Assembly (NCBI GenBank): GCA_002343715.1
Contig: DDSA01000044.1
Span: forward strand, 58,674-122,673
Length of the DNA stretch: 64,000 nucleotides
Origin: Phycisphaerales bacterium UBA2402
Lineage (GTDB): Bacteria; Planctomycetota; Phycisphaerae; Phycisphaerales; UBA1924
Reading direction: 5' to 3'
Shown here: in pieces, positions 35,734 through 44,656 of the stretch
Position numbering within the stretch: position 1 is the stretch's first letter
How the letters are laid out: every line of letters starts with the position of its first letter
Notes under the pieces: generated by a model
Told to the model about the DNA's origin: nothing
Databases searched by the model: none
Seen by the model: only the letters and a program-made list of their open reading frames with translations
Translations under genes and position numbers: made by a program

Positions 35734-36864
35734 TCAGGCTCCCCCGAAGACGACCCCCGGCGACACGCGCAGAACCCGACGGATGCTCAACAACGATCCC
35801 AGACCGATCGTCAACATGGTCGCGATGAATGATCCCGCCAGCAGTTGCCACGGAAAGTACGCCGATAGTTCGCTCTGCACCGACCGGGATATCAATGTAA
35901 AGATCCCCGCCGCCCCCGCTCCTATGCCGAACCCGACACACCCGACGATCGCGGCCTGGAGAAGCACCATCCCCACCAGCCCGGGCGCGGTGGCGCCCAG
36001 CGCCTTCAACACCGCAAAGTGGCGTAGATTCTCGATCGTGAACTGGTAAAAGATTGATGCCGAGAGGAGCAGCCCCACGACAAAGCCCAGGGCGATGGTG
36101 ATGCCGAAGTTCACACCGATCCCAGTAGCGATTATGATGAACCGGATGCTGCGCTCCTGAAACTCCCGCCGAGTAAGCGCGACCACGTCGCCCAGGGAGT
36201 TGATCGCCCCGCGTACCCGCTCCAGGTCCGCTCCCTCCCGGAGTTTGACCAGAATGTACGAGATACGTTCGCGGCCTGTGGGCGTGAACCGCACCGCGTT
36301 GTCGAAGGTGCTGTACATGATGGCGTTGCTCTCGAACCCCCGCTTGGCGCGGCAGGTGCCCACCACCAAGGCGCGCCGGTCGTTGATCTTGAGCACGTCC
36401 CCCACCTTCACGTCCATCAGTTTCGCCGAGAGTTCCTCGACGATGATGGCATCGGGTATCCAGAGATCCTCCAGCCGGCCTTCGACCATCTCCGGCGGAC
36501 GACCGACCAGCGTGCTGCGGGGCAATCCGAGAATCTGGCACCGTTTGAATGTGCCGTCTTTCAGTTCCGCCACCGCCCACGCGTTGAACATCGGCTCGGC
36601 CCAGGCCACTCCGGGAGCCGATCGCACACGAGAGAGTTTCTCATCCGACAGAGGGCGGTACTCGGCGACCCACTGCGTGCCCGGATCTGTCACCCACAGA
36701 TCCGCCTGAGATACGTTCTGGAGCGGCCCTGTCGCCTGGAAGCACAACCCGAGAAAAATGGCCCCCTGCTGGTTCATCAGGAGCGCGGCGAATGCAAGGC
36801 CCAACACAAGCGTGATATACTTGGTCCTATCGCCAAAGAGAATTTTCAATGCGATGAATGACAT
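35734..36864 (-). CDS. FtsX-like ABC transporter permease
   Basis: The 376-residue protein has the MacB/FtsX/DevC-type permease layout: a helix near the N terminus (TLVLGLAFAALLMNQQGAIF), an extracytoplasmic domain of about 200 residues, and three helices in the C-terminal part (GITIALGFVVGLLLSASIFY, APGLVGMVLLQAAIVGCVGF, FIATMLTIGLGSLLSI). Such permeases work with an ATPase to move lipids, lipoproteins or peptides. No cognate ATPase or adaptor gene is next to it. The GT2 gene is 82 bases upstream. The substrate is unknown. Confidence 0.8.
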   Translation of the reverse strand: MSFIALKILFGDRTKYITLVLGLAFAALLMNQQGAIFLGLCFQATGPLQNVSQADLWVTDPGTQWVAEYRPLSDEKLSRVRSAPGVAWAEPMFNAWAVAELKDGTFKRCQILGLPRSTLVGRPPEMVEGRLEDLWIPDAIIVEELSAKLMDVKVGDVLKINDRRALVVGTCRAKRGFESNAIMYSTFDNAVRFTPTGRERISYILVKLREGADLERVRGAINSLGDVVALTRREFQERSIRFIIIATGIGVNFGITIALGFVVGLLLSASIFYQFTIENLRHFAVLKALGATAPGLVGMVLLQAAIVGCVGFGIGAGAAGIFTLISRSVQSELSAYFPWQLLAGSFIATMLTIGLGSLLSIRRVLRVSPGVVFGGA

Positions 36865-36946
36865 TCCGGATCGGCCGATCGGTCAACAACCTGTTCGCTG
36901 AACCGGGGGTTCGGGATGCAGCGGTCCGCGGTCGCCGCGTCGGGCC

Positions 36947-37687
36947 TCAGGCTCTGAACACCCCGTACTTTCCGATGCACCAGACCGCCGCGGCCCCGTC
37001 CCTCCAGGTGATTTTCTTGCCTTCTTCGTAGGTGCGTCCCGCGTAACTCACCGGCACCTCGTACACTCGGGCGTGCCGCTGTCCCGACCCGTCGGGCAGC
37101 CTCATGCGGGCGACCTTGGCGATCAGTTCGATCTCGATGCCGAAGCGTTCCTCGGTCAGGTTCAGCCTCTCCAGCACCCGGCGCGTCAGCGCCTTTGTGC
37201 AGCACTCCACGTCGGTGAGGTTCAGGTTCGTGGCCATGTTGCTGAGGGTGGTGATGATCCGATTGGCAACGCTGTGCCAGTAGTACAGCACCCGGTGGGT
37301 ATGCCCGATGAAGCGCGATCCGATCACCGCGTCGGCCCGGCCGTCGAGAATCGGAGCGAGCACGGAGGCGTGGTCGGCGGGGTCGTACTCCAGATCCGCA
37401 TCGTGGATCAGGGCGATATCGGCCCCGCGTGCAAGAGCAGCCGTCAGCCCGGTCCGGATCGCGGCACCCTTACCCCTGTTGATCTCGTGACGGATTGTGT
37501 AAACCGCTCCGACCGCGGCCAGTTCAGCAAGGATGACCGCTGATCGATCCGTCGATCCGTCATCGACGGCGATCATGTCCCAAACCACCCCGCCCCCCAT
37601 GCCCCCGTGCGAAGCCCGGAGACGCTCGATGCACGCGCAGAGCGTCCGTTCCTCGTTGTACACGGGGATGACGATGGCGATCTTCAT
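36947..37687 (-). CDS. glycosyltransferase family 2
   Basis: The 246-residue protein is a GT2 enzyme of the polyprenyl-phosphate sugar transferase type (DPM1/GtrB-like), without trailing membrane helices. It has IAIVIPVYNEERTLCACIER, a DDGSTD nucleotide-binding motif, GKGAAIRTGL and the DxD-type segment HDADLEYDPADH. The ATG at 37687 fits the family's N terminus; a longer reading to 37726 exists. It would transfer a sugar from a nucleotide donor to a polyprenyl phosphate for surface glycosylation. It is followed by the FtsX-like permease gene. Confidence 0.86.
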   Translation of the reverse strand: MKIAIVIPVYNEERTLCACIERLRASHGGMGGGVVWDMIAVDDGSTDRSAVILAELAAVGAVYTIRHEINRGKGAAIRTGLTAALARGADIALIHDADLEYDPADHASVLAPILDGRADAVIGSRFIGHTHRVLYYWHSVANRIITTLSNMATNLNLTDVECCTKALTRRVLERLNLTEERFGIEIELIAKVARMRLPDGSGQRHARVYEVPVSYAGRTYEEGKKITWRDGAAAVWCIGKYGVFRA

Positions 37688-37743
37688 GCGCGGAACGGCG
37701 AACTCACCGCCGCAGCGTAGGGACACCGCATGGCACCGTGGAA

Positions 37744-40368
37744 TCAGCCGATCCGCCGGCGTCTTGTCGCGAGGATGGCTCCCAGCCCGAGCACCGCCGC
37801 GGCGGGCGCCGCCGGCACGGTCGTCACCATGAACGAATACGTATTCGACCCCAGCAGCGGTACGACCATCATGTCCGCGGGGAGATGCTCAAATCTGACA
37901 TCCCCGAACCAGCGCCCCCCCTCCAGCCCGCCGAACACGATCGGGATGAAGATGCTGCCATCGGCAGGTCGATAGGCGGGATCAAAGGCGATGGTGAGGG
38001 TGTTCTCGCCGCGAAGACCCAAGAGGCCTGTCACGTCGATCTGGTCGTACCCGTTGGAGATGCCGGGGGTAACGCCCTTGATCTCGATCACGATCCCCGA
38101 TTCATTGAGGAGCATCAGGTCGCCGGCGATCAAGAGCCGGCCGCCCGCGAAGTTCTCGCCAACACCGGGGGGCGGGGGCGTGCCGGGGTTGATGACACCT
38201 CCCTGAATCGTGAGGCCGTTGAGGGTGCCGTTGCCGCCCAGGGTGCCCCCGATCATGTTGAAGGCTCCTCCCGTGGTGAGTCGCCCACCGTCGAAGATAA
38301 GTTCACCTCCGGTCATGAGGAAGTCGCCGCCCACATCGAGGAAGCCGTTGGTCCGCAGCGTCGTCCGCCCGGCGGTCTGCACGTAGTCGTTCTGCACAGA
38401 GACCATCGAGGAGTTCGACGCCGGTGCTGGGCCGATAGTGAACCGCCCGCGGTTCTCGACCACCGGGCTGCCCTGGAGGTCAAGATCGCGCCCGCCCCCG
38501 ACGGTGAAATCCCCCGTCGGCGTGATGAGGTTCACGGTGCGGAAGACATCGACCTCGGTTTCGTTGGTGATGAGTGCCGTGGCGCTGTTCAGGGCGATGC
38601 GTGAACTGATCGTTAAGATATCGGTGATGTTGTCCGCCACCAGCGTTCCCTGCACGTCGAAGTCGCCATCGGTGAACGTGCCGCCGGCGTAGTTGGCCAA
38701 CGCCCCGTTGATCTCCAGGCGAGAGCCTTCGTTGATAGCGATGCGGCCCGTCGGGGCCACCGTGAAGGTGAACCCGCCCGTGTTGGCCGGGTTGGCGGTG
38801 AAGTTCGCACTGCCCGCCAGCGTCAGCGCACCGTTGCCGTTCACGGTCTTGAGGTCGGTAAGGGCGTCGGCGTCCGCGGCATCGGCGAGCCGCGCCGACC
38901 CGCCATCGAGTGTGAGTTTGCTGTCGAGCGTCTCAATACCCGCGTGCTCGAACTGCAGCCGCCCCTGCACGAGGAAGTCGCCTTGCGACAGGGTCTTGGT
39001 GCCCGAGTCGTAGTTGTCGAGGCTGAAGCTGATCGGCACGATGAACTCGCTGCCCGCCTCGATGTCGAGCACGCCCGAGTTGGTTCCCTCCACCAGGAAG
39101 TTCCCCCCGGCGGTGAATGTCGTGGCGCCCTTCAGGGAGAGCACACCCGTGGTCGTGATCTTGCGGATGCTGGTCAGGACGCTGGTGCCCGAATCGTTCT
39201 GGATCTGCGCTCCCGCGCCGTTGAGCGTGACGTTGCCGGAGATGTTCGTCACCCCCGTGTTGGCGAAGCGGAGCACCCCGGCCAGATCGAACCGCCCGCC
39301 GAGTGTCTGTGTGCCGCTGTCGTAGTTAGTCAGCGTGGATGAAACCGGAACCTCGAGCCTGCTCCCGCTCCCAACCGTCACCTTGCCGAGGTTGTTGAAC
39401 GTGGATGAAGCGAGCGTCGTGAAGACTTTTCCCCCCGACACCGTGAACTCCGCGGCGGTGTCATTCAGAATCAGGCTCTCCATCGCGGCGAAGGAGCTCG
39501 TTACCCCGTCGATCGTGACTTTCGCGCGGTTCGTCTGCACGGTCACGCCCTGCAGGTCAAGGGTGGATCCGCCCGAGATGTTCCACGTTCCAGTGTCGAG
39601 CGTGTTGGCCGTGAGGCTCACGCCATCCGTGCGCAGCGTGCCGGAACGAACATTGAGCGTGCCGGTGTTCACGAACTGCGCCCCGACAAACTGCGTCAGT
39701 CCGCCGCCCGTCTCTTTGTTCAGCGTGCCACGGTTCTCGAACGTGGCCGTGCCCAACGATGTGTTGAGCAAGCCGTTGCCCGTGATGTTGAACGTCGCGC
39801 CGGGCATCACGCGGATGCCGGTGGTCGCCCCCGTCATGCTGTTGAGTTCGATGTTCCCGCCGCTCCAGGCACCGATGCTGCGGTGGATGATGTTGGTGTC
39901 GCAGATGTCGTCGGTGCCGCCAAGAACGTTGAAGCCGCCCTCGCAATCGACCGTCGCCAGTTTGTGCAGGGCGGCGTTCGCCGTGTTGAAAGCCCCGCGC
40001 ACCCGCACCACCCGAGAGTTGCTCATCCCCATCACGACCGCGTCCGTCAGGTCAAAGACCCGATTCACGGTCAGATCCGCCGCGGCGGTGTCGAGCGTCG
40101 CGTCCGGCGTATTCACCCGAAGATTCTCGATGGTGATCGCCGTGTTCAGGGTCACGGTGTACGCCGCGCCCGTTTGCTCGATGCGGGCATCGAACGTATT
40201 CACCCCAGCGTTGTTGGGCACCTGCGCCGGACTCCAACGGGCGGCATCATCCCAGTTGCCCGAGACCGCGGCAGCCCAGTTGATCACAGTCTGTCCTCTG
40301 GCAATGTGCGACAACCCGGCCAGCGAACCCGCGGCCAGCGCGATGCGCGCAGCGGAAACCATCTTCAT
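37744..40368 (-). CDS. large secreted repeat protein with PEP-CTERM-like tail
   Basis: The 874-residue protein starts at ATG 40368 (MKMVSAARIALAAGSLAG), with AGGAGAGA upstream and a signal peptide cleaved near ARGQT. The body is a chain of short beta repeats of the type TFENRGTLNKETGGGLTQ, FVNTGTLNVRSGTLRTDGV and TFSNLGKVTVGS-like lines, consistent with a right-handed beta-helix as in autotransporter passengers. The C terminus is PEP-CTERM-like (VPAAPAAAVLGLGAILATRR). It is likely a surface-exposed filament or adhesin. It is larger than any neighbour and is the first gene of its transcript. Confidence 0.8.
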   Translation of the reverse strand: MKMVSAARIALAAGSLAGLSHIARGQTVINWAAAVSGNWDDAARWSPAQVPNNAGVNTFDARIEQTGAAYTVTLNTAITIENLRVNTPDATLDTAAADLTVNRVFDLTDAVVMGMSNSRVVRVRGAFNTANAALHKLATVDCEGGFNVLGGTDDICDTNIIHRSIGAWSGGNIELNSMTGATTGIRVMPGATFNITGNGLLNTSLGTATFENRGTLNKETGGGLTQFVGAQFVNTGTLNVRSGTLRTDGVSLTANTLDTGTWNISGGSTLDLQGVTVQTNRAKVTIDGVTSSFAAMESLILNDTAAEFTVSGGKVFTTLASSTFNNLGKVTVGSGSRLEVPVSSTLTNYDSGTQTLGGRFDLAGVLRFANTGVTNISGNVTLNGAGAQIQNDSGTSVLTSIRKITTTGVLSLKGATTFTAGGNFLVEGTNSGVLDIEAGSEFIVPISFSLDNYDSGTKTLSQGDFLVQGRLQFEHAGIETLDSKLTLDGGSARLADAADADALTDLKTVNGNGALTLAGSANFTANPANTGGFTFTVAPTGRIAINEGSRLEINGALANYAGGTFTDGDFDVQGTLVADNITDILTISSRIALNSATALITNETEVDVFRTVNLITPTGDFTVGGGRDLDLQGSPVVENRGRFTIGPAPASNSSMVSVQNDYVQTAGRTTLRTNGFLDVGGDFLMTGGELIFDGGRLTTGGAFNMIGGTLGGNGTLNGLTIQGGVINPGTPPPPGVGENFAGGRLLIAGDLMLLNESGIVIEIKGVTPGISNGYDQIDVTGLLGLRGENTLTIAFDPAYRPADGSIFIPIVFGGLEGGRWFGDVRFEHLPADMMVVPLLGSNTYSFMVTTVPAAPAAAVLGLGAILATRRRRIG

Positions 40369-40530
40369 CGTGTCTCTCCTGTCTCTCCGAGAAATCGGCT
40401 CACGCCGATCCACTAACCCAAACAAACGGCGAGTACGGCTGCTGGTGCCGTTCCCTATACCGTACTGGAAACTCCGCAGGAATCAATACTTCCGGCAAGA
40501 AATACTCTCGCTTTGCACACGCACCTCGTG

Positions 40531-43494
40531 TTATTTACCCATCTTCTCACTCAACCGACGGCGTGCATCCGCCACCATGCTCGCTGTGACATCGTGAGAC
40601 TCGGGTTGCACACCAGGGCCTAACGACGTGATCAACGCTTCCGCGTTCTTCAGAACCGCCACGGCGGCGGTGTAATGCTCATTCTTTTTCGCTGGATCCA
40701 CGGCGGTGTTGCCCCGCATCTCCGACAACATCGCCTGCCCGAAGAAAAGACTCGCCCTGGCCTGAGTCACCGCCCGCATTTCGGCCCCATCGGGCTTGAT
40801 CGCCCCTTTTCTGACCAGTTCCGAGAATGTTGCTTCGGCGTCTTCCAGGTGCCTCGCAGCGCCGGCGTAACGCGCGGCACGTAACTCAAGGTTCGTATCT
40901 GCATCCGCGGTTCTTCGTAGAAAGACCGCCATCCGGTACTGGCCCAACCCCAGATCGCGCGTGTACCGGACCAGGCGATCAAAGTCGTGGATGCGTCTGC
41001 GGGCATCGAGCGATGCCGCGAAGTGTGTCTCGGCTCCGGCGACGTCACCGAGTTCCAACTGCTGTTTCGCCAGTTTGTTCGCCATCTGCGCCATGTCCCT
41101 CAATGCAGAAAGACTGGCCGAATCCGCCGCCGCCAGAGCCGCGGCACGGTCAAACGCCTGCTGGAACCAGTCCGCGGCGTTGACGTGGCATTCCATCGGT
41201 GTCGGCCCGTCCGCGCGTAGTTGGAACTGACTCTCCAGCGCATGTCGCAGTTCCGCCTCCAGCATCCAGGCATTGCCGACGGTGTGCCGGGTGGTCGCGG
41301 CCAGGCGCTGTGCATCCCGGCTGATCTCCGCCCGGGCGACAAGTGCATCGGCCCGCCCGGCGGCTTCCAGGCCCATCTCCCGGGCACGGCCGAACGCCGC
41401 CGCCGCGGACGAAAGGGATTGTGCAGCGCCCAGAGCATCGGACGGTGTAGCGGAAGCCCGCACCCGGGCCGTTCGGCCTTCGAGTTGAGCGCGAACAACC
41501 ATCGCATCGGCAAGCGTGGCAGCGGAACGGACACTCTCGACCGCCGCCGCCGTGTCGTCGGCCCGTTCTCTGGCCTCCGCGGACCAGACATCGGACACTC
41601 GCTCCAGGAGTGTTTGGGCCGACGAAAGCACCGAGGCACTCTTGTCTCGATCAAAGTTCCCGGCCTGAATCGAAAGTTCCGCGTACAGAAGCAGCGCCTG
41701 CCCGGCCCGCTTGTTGGCATCGGCTCGACGGCGCGTGATCGTGCGTTTTTCTTGATCCGTGGGAATGCCGCCCAGCGGCGCCGTGCTGAGCGCGCGATCG
41801 TATTTCTCGACCGCGCTGGAGAACTTCGCGGCTGCGGCCTCCAGTTTGTTCTGCGCCTGCAGCAGGGCTGCTTCGCGAGCTTCGCTTTCCGCCAGTTCGT
41901 AGAACTTCCACCAGGTGTCCGGGTTGGATTCGGCCAGCCTTTCGCGGATCGCTCTGGCCCGGGCGTAGTGCCGCTCCATGCCGCCGCTCTCGGCCAGACG
42001 CCCCTCGAACAGATCGCCCTGCAGATCGCCCAGTTGGTCGAACGCCGCGGCGATAGTCCGCAGCACCGCCGGATCGGTCCCGGCGATCTGCTCGACTCTC
42101 TCGAAGAACTCCGCCGAGTCCTTCAGCATCGCCTCCCGCGCCGCGGTGGCGCCTCGCAGGTCCTTGATGCGGGTCTGGATGTCGAAGACCGTTTTTCTCG
42201 CCAGGTCGATCCCCGCGGCCAGGCTGGCCTGTGCGCGGCGGCGTTCCTCCTCGGCTTTATCTCGTTCGGTCTTCGCGACCCCGGTCGCGGCCATCGCTTC
42301 ACCCCGCGCCGTTTCTGCCTGCCGGTACAGCACCGTCATGACAATCCCGAACACCAGGATGGTCACCACAAACGCCCCCGCGACCAGCGCGGCGGCCTTG
42401 TAACGCTGCAATGTCTTGGTGACCACGTACAGACCGCTGTCGCGCTTGGCCTCGATCGGCTCGCCCGCGAGATAGTGCCGAAGGTCGCGTGCCAGTTCTC
42501 CGGCGTTCTGGTAGCGCCGCTCGCGCTCCTTCGACAGGCACTTGAGGACGATGGTCTCGACCTCGTTGTTGATCTGGCGGCGGATGGTGCTGGGGCGGGC
42601 CGGCTCGGCCTTCAGGATGTTGTCCAGCACATCGCGCATTGTTCCCACCACCTGGTATGGGAACTTGCCGGTGAGCATCTGGTAGAGCACCACACCCAGC
42701 GAATAGACATCCGTTCGGACGTCGATCTTGCCGGGAGTGCCCTGCGCCTGCTCGGGGCTGGCCCAGGGCAGACTGCCGATGAACTGCCCGGTGATGGTCA
42801 TCAGCCTCGGCGTGTCGTCTTCGTACTCGGTGACATCGGGGCCGGCGATTTTGGCCAGGCCGAAATCCACCACGATCGGCTCGCCGTTGGAGTCGATGCG
42901 GATGTTCGCGGGCTTGAGGTCGCGATGGATCACGCCCTTCAGGTGCGCGGCGTTCACCGCGTCGCAGATCTTGATGAACAGTTTCAGTGCGCGATCGACC
43001 GGCGGCTTCTCTTCGGCGCGGAGGACCTCATCGAGCGATTGGCCCGAGATGTAGTCCATCACGTAATAAAAACTGCCGTCGGGGGTGACGCCGCTGTCGT
43101 GGATCCCGACGATGTTCGGGTGGTCCAACTGGCCCAGGACCTGCACCTCACGCTCGAACCGCGCCCGCCCCGAAGACCCGGTGAACGGCCCGCCGTGGAT
43201 GACCTTGATGGCGACCTTGCGGCGGGTGGTCTTCTGCAGCGCCTGGTAGACCACACCCTGACCGCCACGGTGAATTTCACGCAGAATCTCAAAGCCGGGG
43301 AACGTATCCGCGAGCGGGGTACGGTCGCCGAAGACCACGGTCTCCGGCCGCGGCGAGGCCTGATCGAGCGCGGCCTGAATGAGATCGCGGTCGCTGCGGC
43401 GCGATGGCGGTTCGCGTGGCCCGCTCCCGGACTGGCCCGGGGGCGATTGTTCGCCCGGGTTCACTTCACGGGATGGTTCATCATCGAGTGGCAC
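40531..43494 (-). CDS. membrane Ser/Thr protein kinase with TPR/coiled-coil sensor region
   Basis: The 987-residue protein has a PknB-type kinase domain at roughly residues 65-345: glycine-rich loop REIHRGGQGVVYQA, catalytic lysine at 97 (VAIKVIH), HRDLKPANIRI at 190-200, DFG at 211-213 and the activation segment to WASPEQAQG. One membrane helix follows (YKAAALVAGAFVVTILVFGI), then a long helical region of about 570 residues with TPR-like pairs, outside or periplasmic. Start is a GTG at 43494. The ECF sigma gene lies 350 bases upstream on the same strand. Similar sigma/kinase pairs occur widely in planctomycetes, so it may signal through that sigma factor. Confidence 0.88.
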   Translation of the reverse strand: MPLDDEPSREVNPGEQSPPGQSGSGPREPPSRRSDRDLIQAALDQASPRPETVVFGDRTPLADTFPGFEILREIHRGGQGVVYQALQKTTRRKVAIKVIHGGPFTGSSGRARFEREVQVLGQLDHPNIVGIHDSGVTPDGSFYYVMDYISGQSLDEVLRAEEKPPVDRALKLFIKICDAVNAAHLKGVIHRDLKPANIRIDSNGEPIVVDFGLAKIAGPDVTEYEDDTPRLMTITGQFIGSLPWASPEQAQGTPGKIDVRTDVYSLGVVLYQMLTGKFPYQVVGTMRDVLDNILKAEPARPSTIRRQINNEVETIVLKCLSKERERRYQNAGELARDLRHYLAGEPIEAKRDSGLYVVTKTLQRYKAAALVAGAFVVTILVFGIVMTVLYRQAETARGEAMAATGVAKTERDKAEEERRRAQASLAAGIDLARKTVFDIQTRIKDLRGATAAREAMLKDSAEFFERVEQIAGTDPAVLRTIAAAFDQLGDLQGDLFEGRLAESGGMERHYARARAIRERLAESNPDTWWKFYELAESEAREAALLQAQNKLEAAAAKFSSAVEKYDRALSTAPLGGIPTDQEKRTITRRRADANKRAGQALLLYAELSIQAGNFDRDKSASVLSSAQTLLERVSDVWSAEARERADDTAAAVESVRSAATLADAMVVRAQLEGRTARVRASATPSDALGAAQSLSSAAAAFGRAREMGLEAAGRADALVARAEISRDAQRLAATTRHTVGNAWMLEAELRHALESQFQLRADGPTPMECHVNAADWFQQAFDRAAALAAADSASLSALRDMAQMANKLAKQQLELGDVAGAETHFAASLDARRRIHDFDRLVRYTRDLGLGQYRMAVFLRRTADADTNLELRAARYAGAARHLEDAEATFSELVRKGAIKPDGAEMRAVTQARASLFFGQAMLSEMRGNTAVDPAKKNEHYTAAVAVLKNAEALITSLGPGVQPESHDVTASMVADARRRLSEKMGK

Positions 43495-43846
43495 GGGCTG
43501 TTCTCGCTGTTCAATCCTGACTGCCTGCGTCGTGGTGGGTTGATCTGACTTCGGATGATACTCGGTCGCGGGAGTGGCTCACAGCCCCCGCCGCACGACC
43601 CGGGACAGGAACGGGAAATCAGGCCCGCACTCGCGGAGAAATGCGCCCGATATGAACAACATCCAATGCCCCTTGTGCCCACATCCAAAAACGGCCCGCC
43701 CGGACGTCCCCTTCGGCGCCCGGGCTGGCTCGTTTGGAATCGCGGTTCGCGCAGAGTGAGACGCGAACCCGGGCCGCCCCGGCGTGGGGTCCGTGACTGC
43801 CCGATGCTTATGAAAACGACGAATGGCGGTAATCCTCACGCGGAAT
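43495..43846. other. intergenic stretch between sigma factor and kinase
   Basis: This 352-base stretch separates the ECF sigma gene from the kinase gene. Short open readings exist on both strands, the longest being 86 codons on the minus strand (43579-43839), but composition is low-quality and no ribosome binding site supports them. I see no clear terminator or promoter. Confidence 0.4.
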
Positions 43847-44482
43847 TCACGGCGCGTGCGAAAAAAAGTTGCCGGCCGGCCCCATGGCTTCCCTCAGGCG
43901 GTCGTGTGCCCGTGCCCGGAGCATGTACGCCGCGCCTTCGGTTCGGCCCATTTCCCTGGCCACCTCTTCCATCGACTTACCCCCGAGGTCGTACAGACGC
44001 ACGACCTTCTCATAATCGGGAGGCAGTGTCTTGAGCGCTCGGTCGATCGCCTTGGCGGATTCGTCCCTGGCCACATTGATGCTCGGGGTGGTCGTGCTGA
44101 CTCCCAGCAGGTCCACCAGCGCGACCATCGAATCCCGGCTCTGGGTCGCCATGCCCGTCACCTTCTTCCGAGGGTCGGGCCGCCGGGCCGCTTCGAGCGA
44201 GCGAACCGCATCGATCAGATTGTTCTCGGCCAGGCGGCCCAACCACGCGAGAAACCCCGCCGCGCCGCCGCCCTGAAAACGCCCGATCCGAAGGACCGCC
44301 TCGAGGTACGTCACCTGCATCACGTCATCGACATCGAGCAAGGCCCGCAACGATCCGCCGATCTTCGGTTCGATCCTGGCGCGGATGCGAGGGGCGCACT
44401 CTTCGAGCAACGCTACCAATGATGGCCGATCGCCCTCCATGGCTTTCTTCAGAAGTTGTTCCGGATCGCGGGCTTCGGGCAT
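43847..44482 (-). CDS. ECF RNA polymerase sigma factor
   Basis: The 211-residue protein is a short extracytoplasmic-function sigma factor of the type common in planctomycetes. The sigma-2 region reads LDVDDVMQVTYLEAVLRIGR, and the helix-turn-helix sigma-4 region reads LPPDYEKVVRLYDLGGKSME and VAREMGRTEGAAYMLRARAH. The ATG at 44482 (MPEARDPEQL) is chosen over an ATG 13 codons upstream. No anti-sigma gene is adjacent; the downstream membrane kinase may replace it as the sensor. Its target promoters cannot be seen here. It is divergent from ispG. Confidence 0.87.
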   Translation of the reverse strand: MPEARDPEQLLKKAMEGDRPSLVALLEECAPRIRARIEPKIGGSLRALLDVDDVMQVTYLEAVLRIGRFQGGGAAGFLAWLGRLAENNLIDAVRSLEAARRPDPRKKVTGMATQSRDSMVALVDLLGVSTTTPSINVARDESAKAIDRALKTLPPDYEKVVRLYDLGGKSMEEVAREMGRTEGAAYMLRARAHDRLREAMGPAGNFFSHAP

Positions 44483-44656
44483 AGGTATCACCGTGCGTGT
44501 GACGTGTGCGGATCGCCGCATCCTGTGACGTTCATTATCGCCCCCCGACTTGAACGGAGTTTACGACCGTTCCACACTGCATGCGTGAGTGATTCCACAG
44601 GAATCCATCCTCTCAGATCCCAACATCAACCGTTGTGCAACGTACGATCCAATCGA

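Noticed and set aside
41221-43548. Long plus-strand open frame of 775 codons
   Set aside because: It lies opposite the Ser/Thr kinase gene and its translation is low-complexity and without a recognisable domain. It is a by-product of the kinase's GC-rich codons.
43579-43839. 86-codon minus-strand reading between the sigma factor and the kinase
   Set aside because: Basic, low-complexity composition and no ribosome binding site. It does not look coding.
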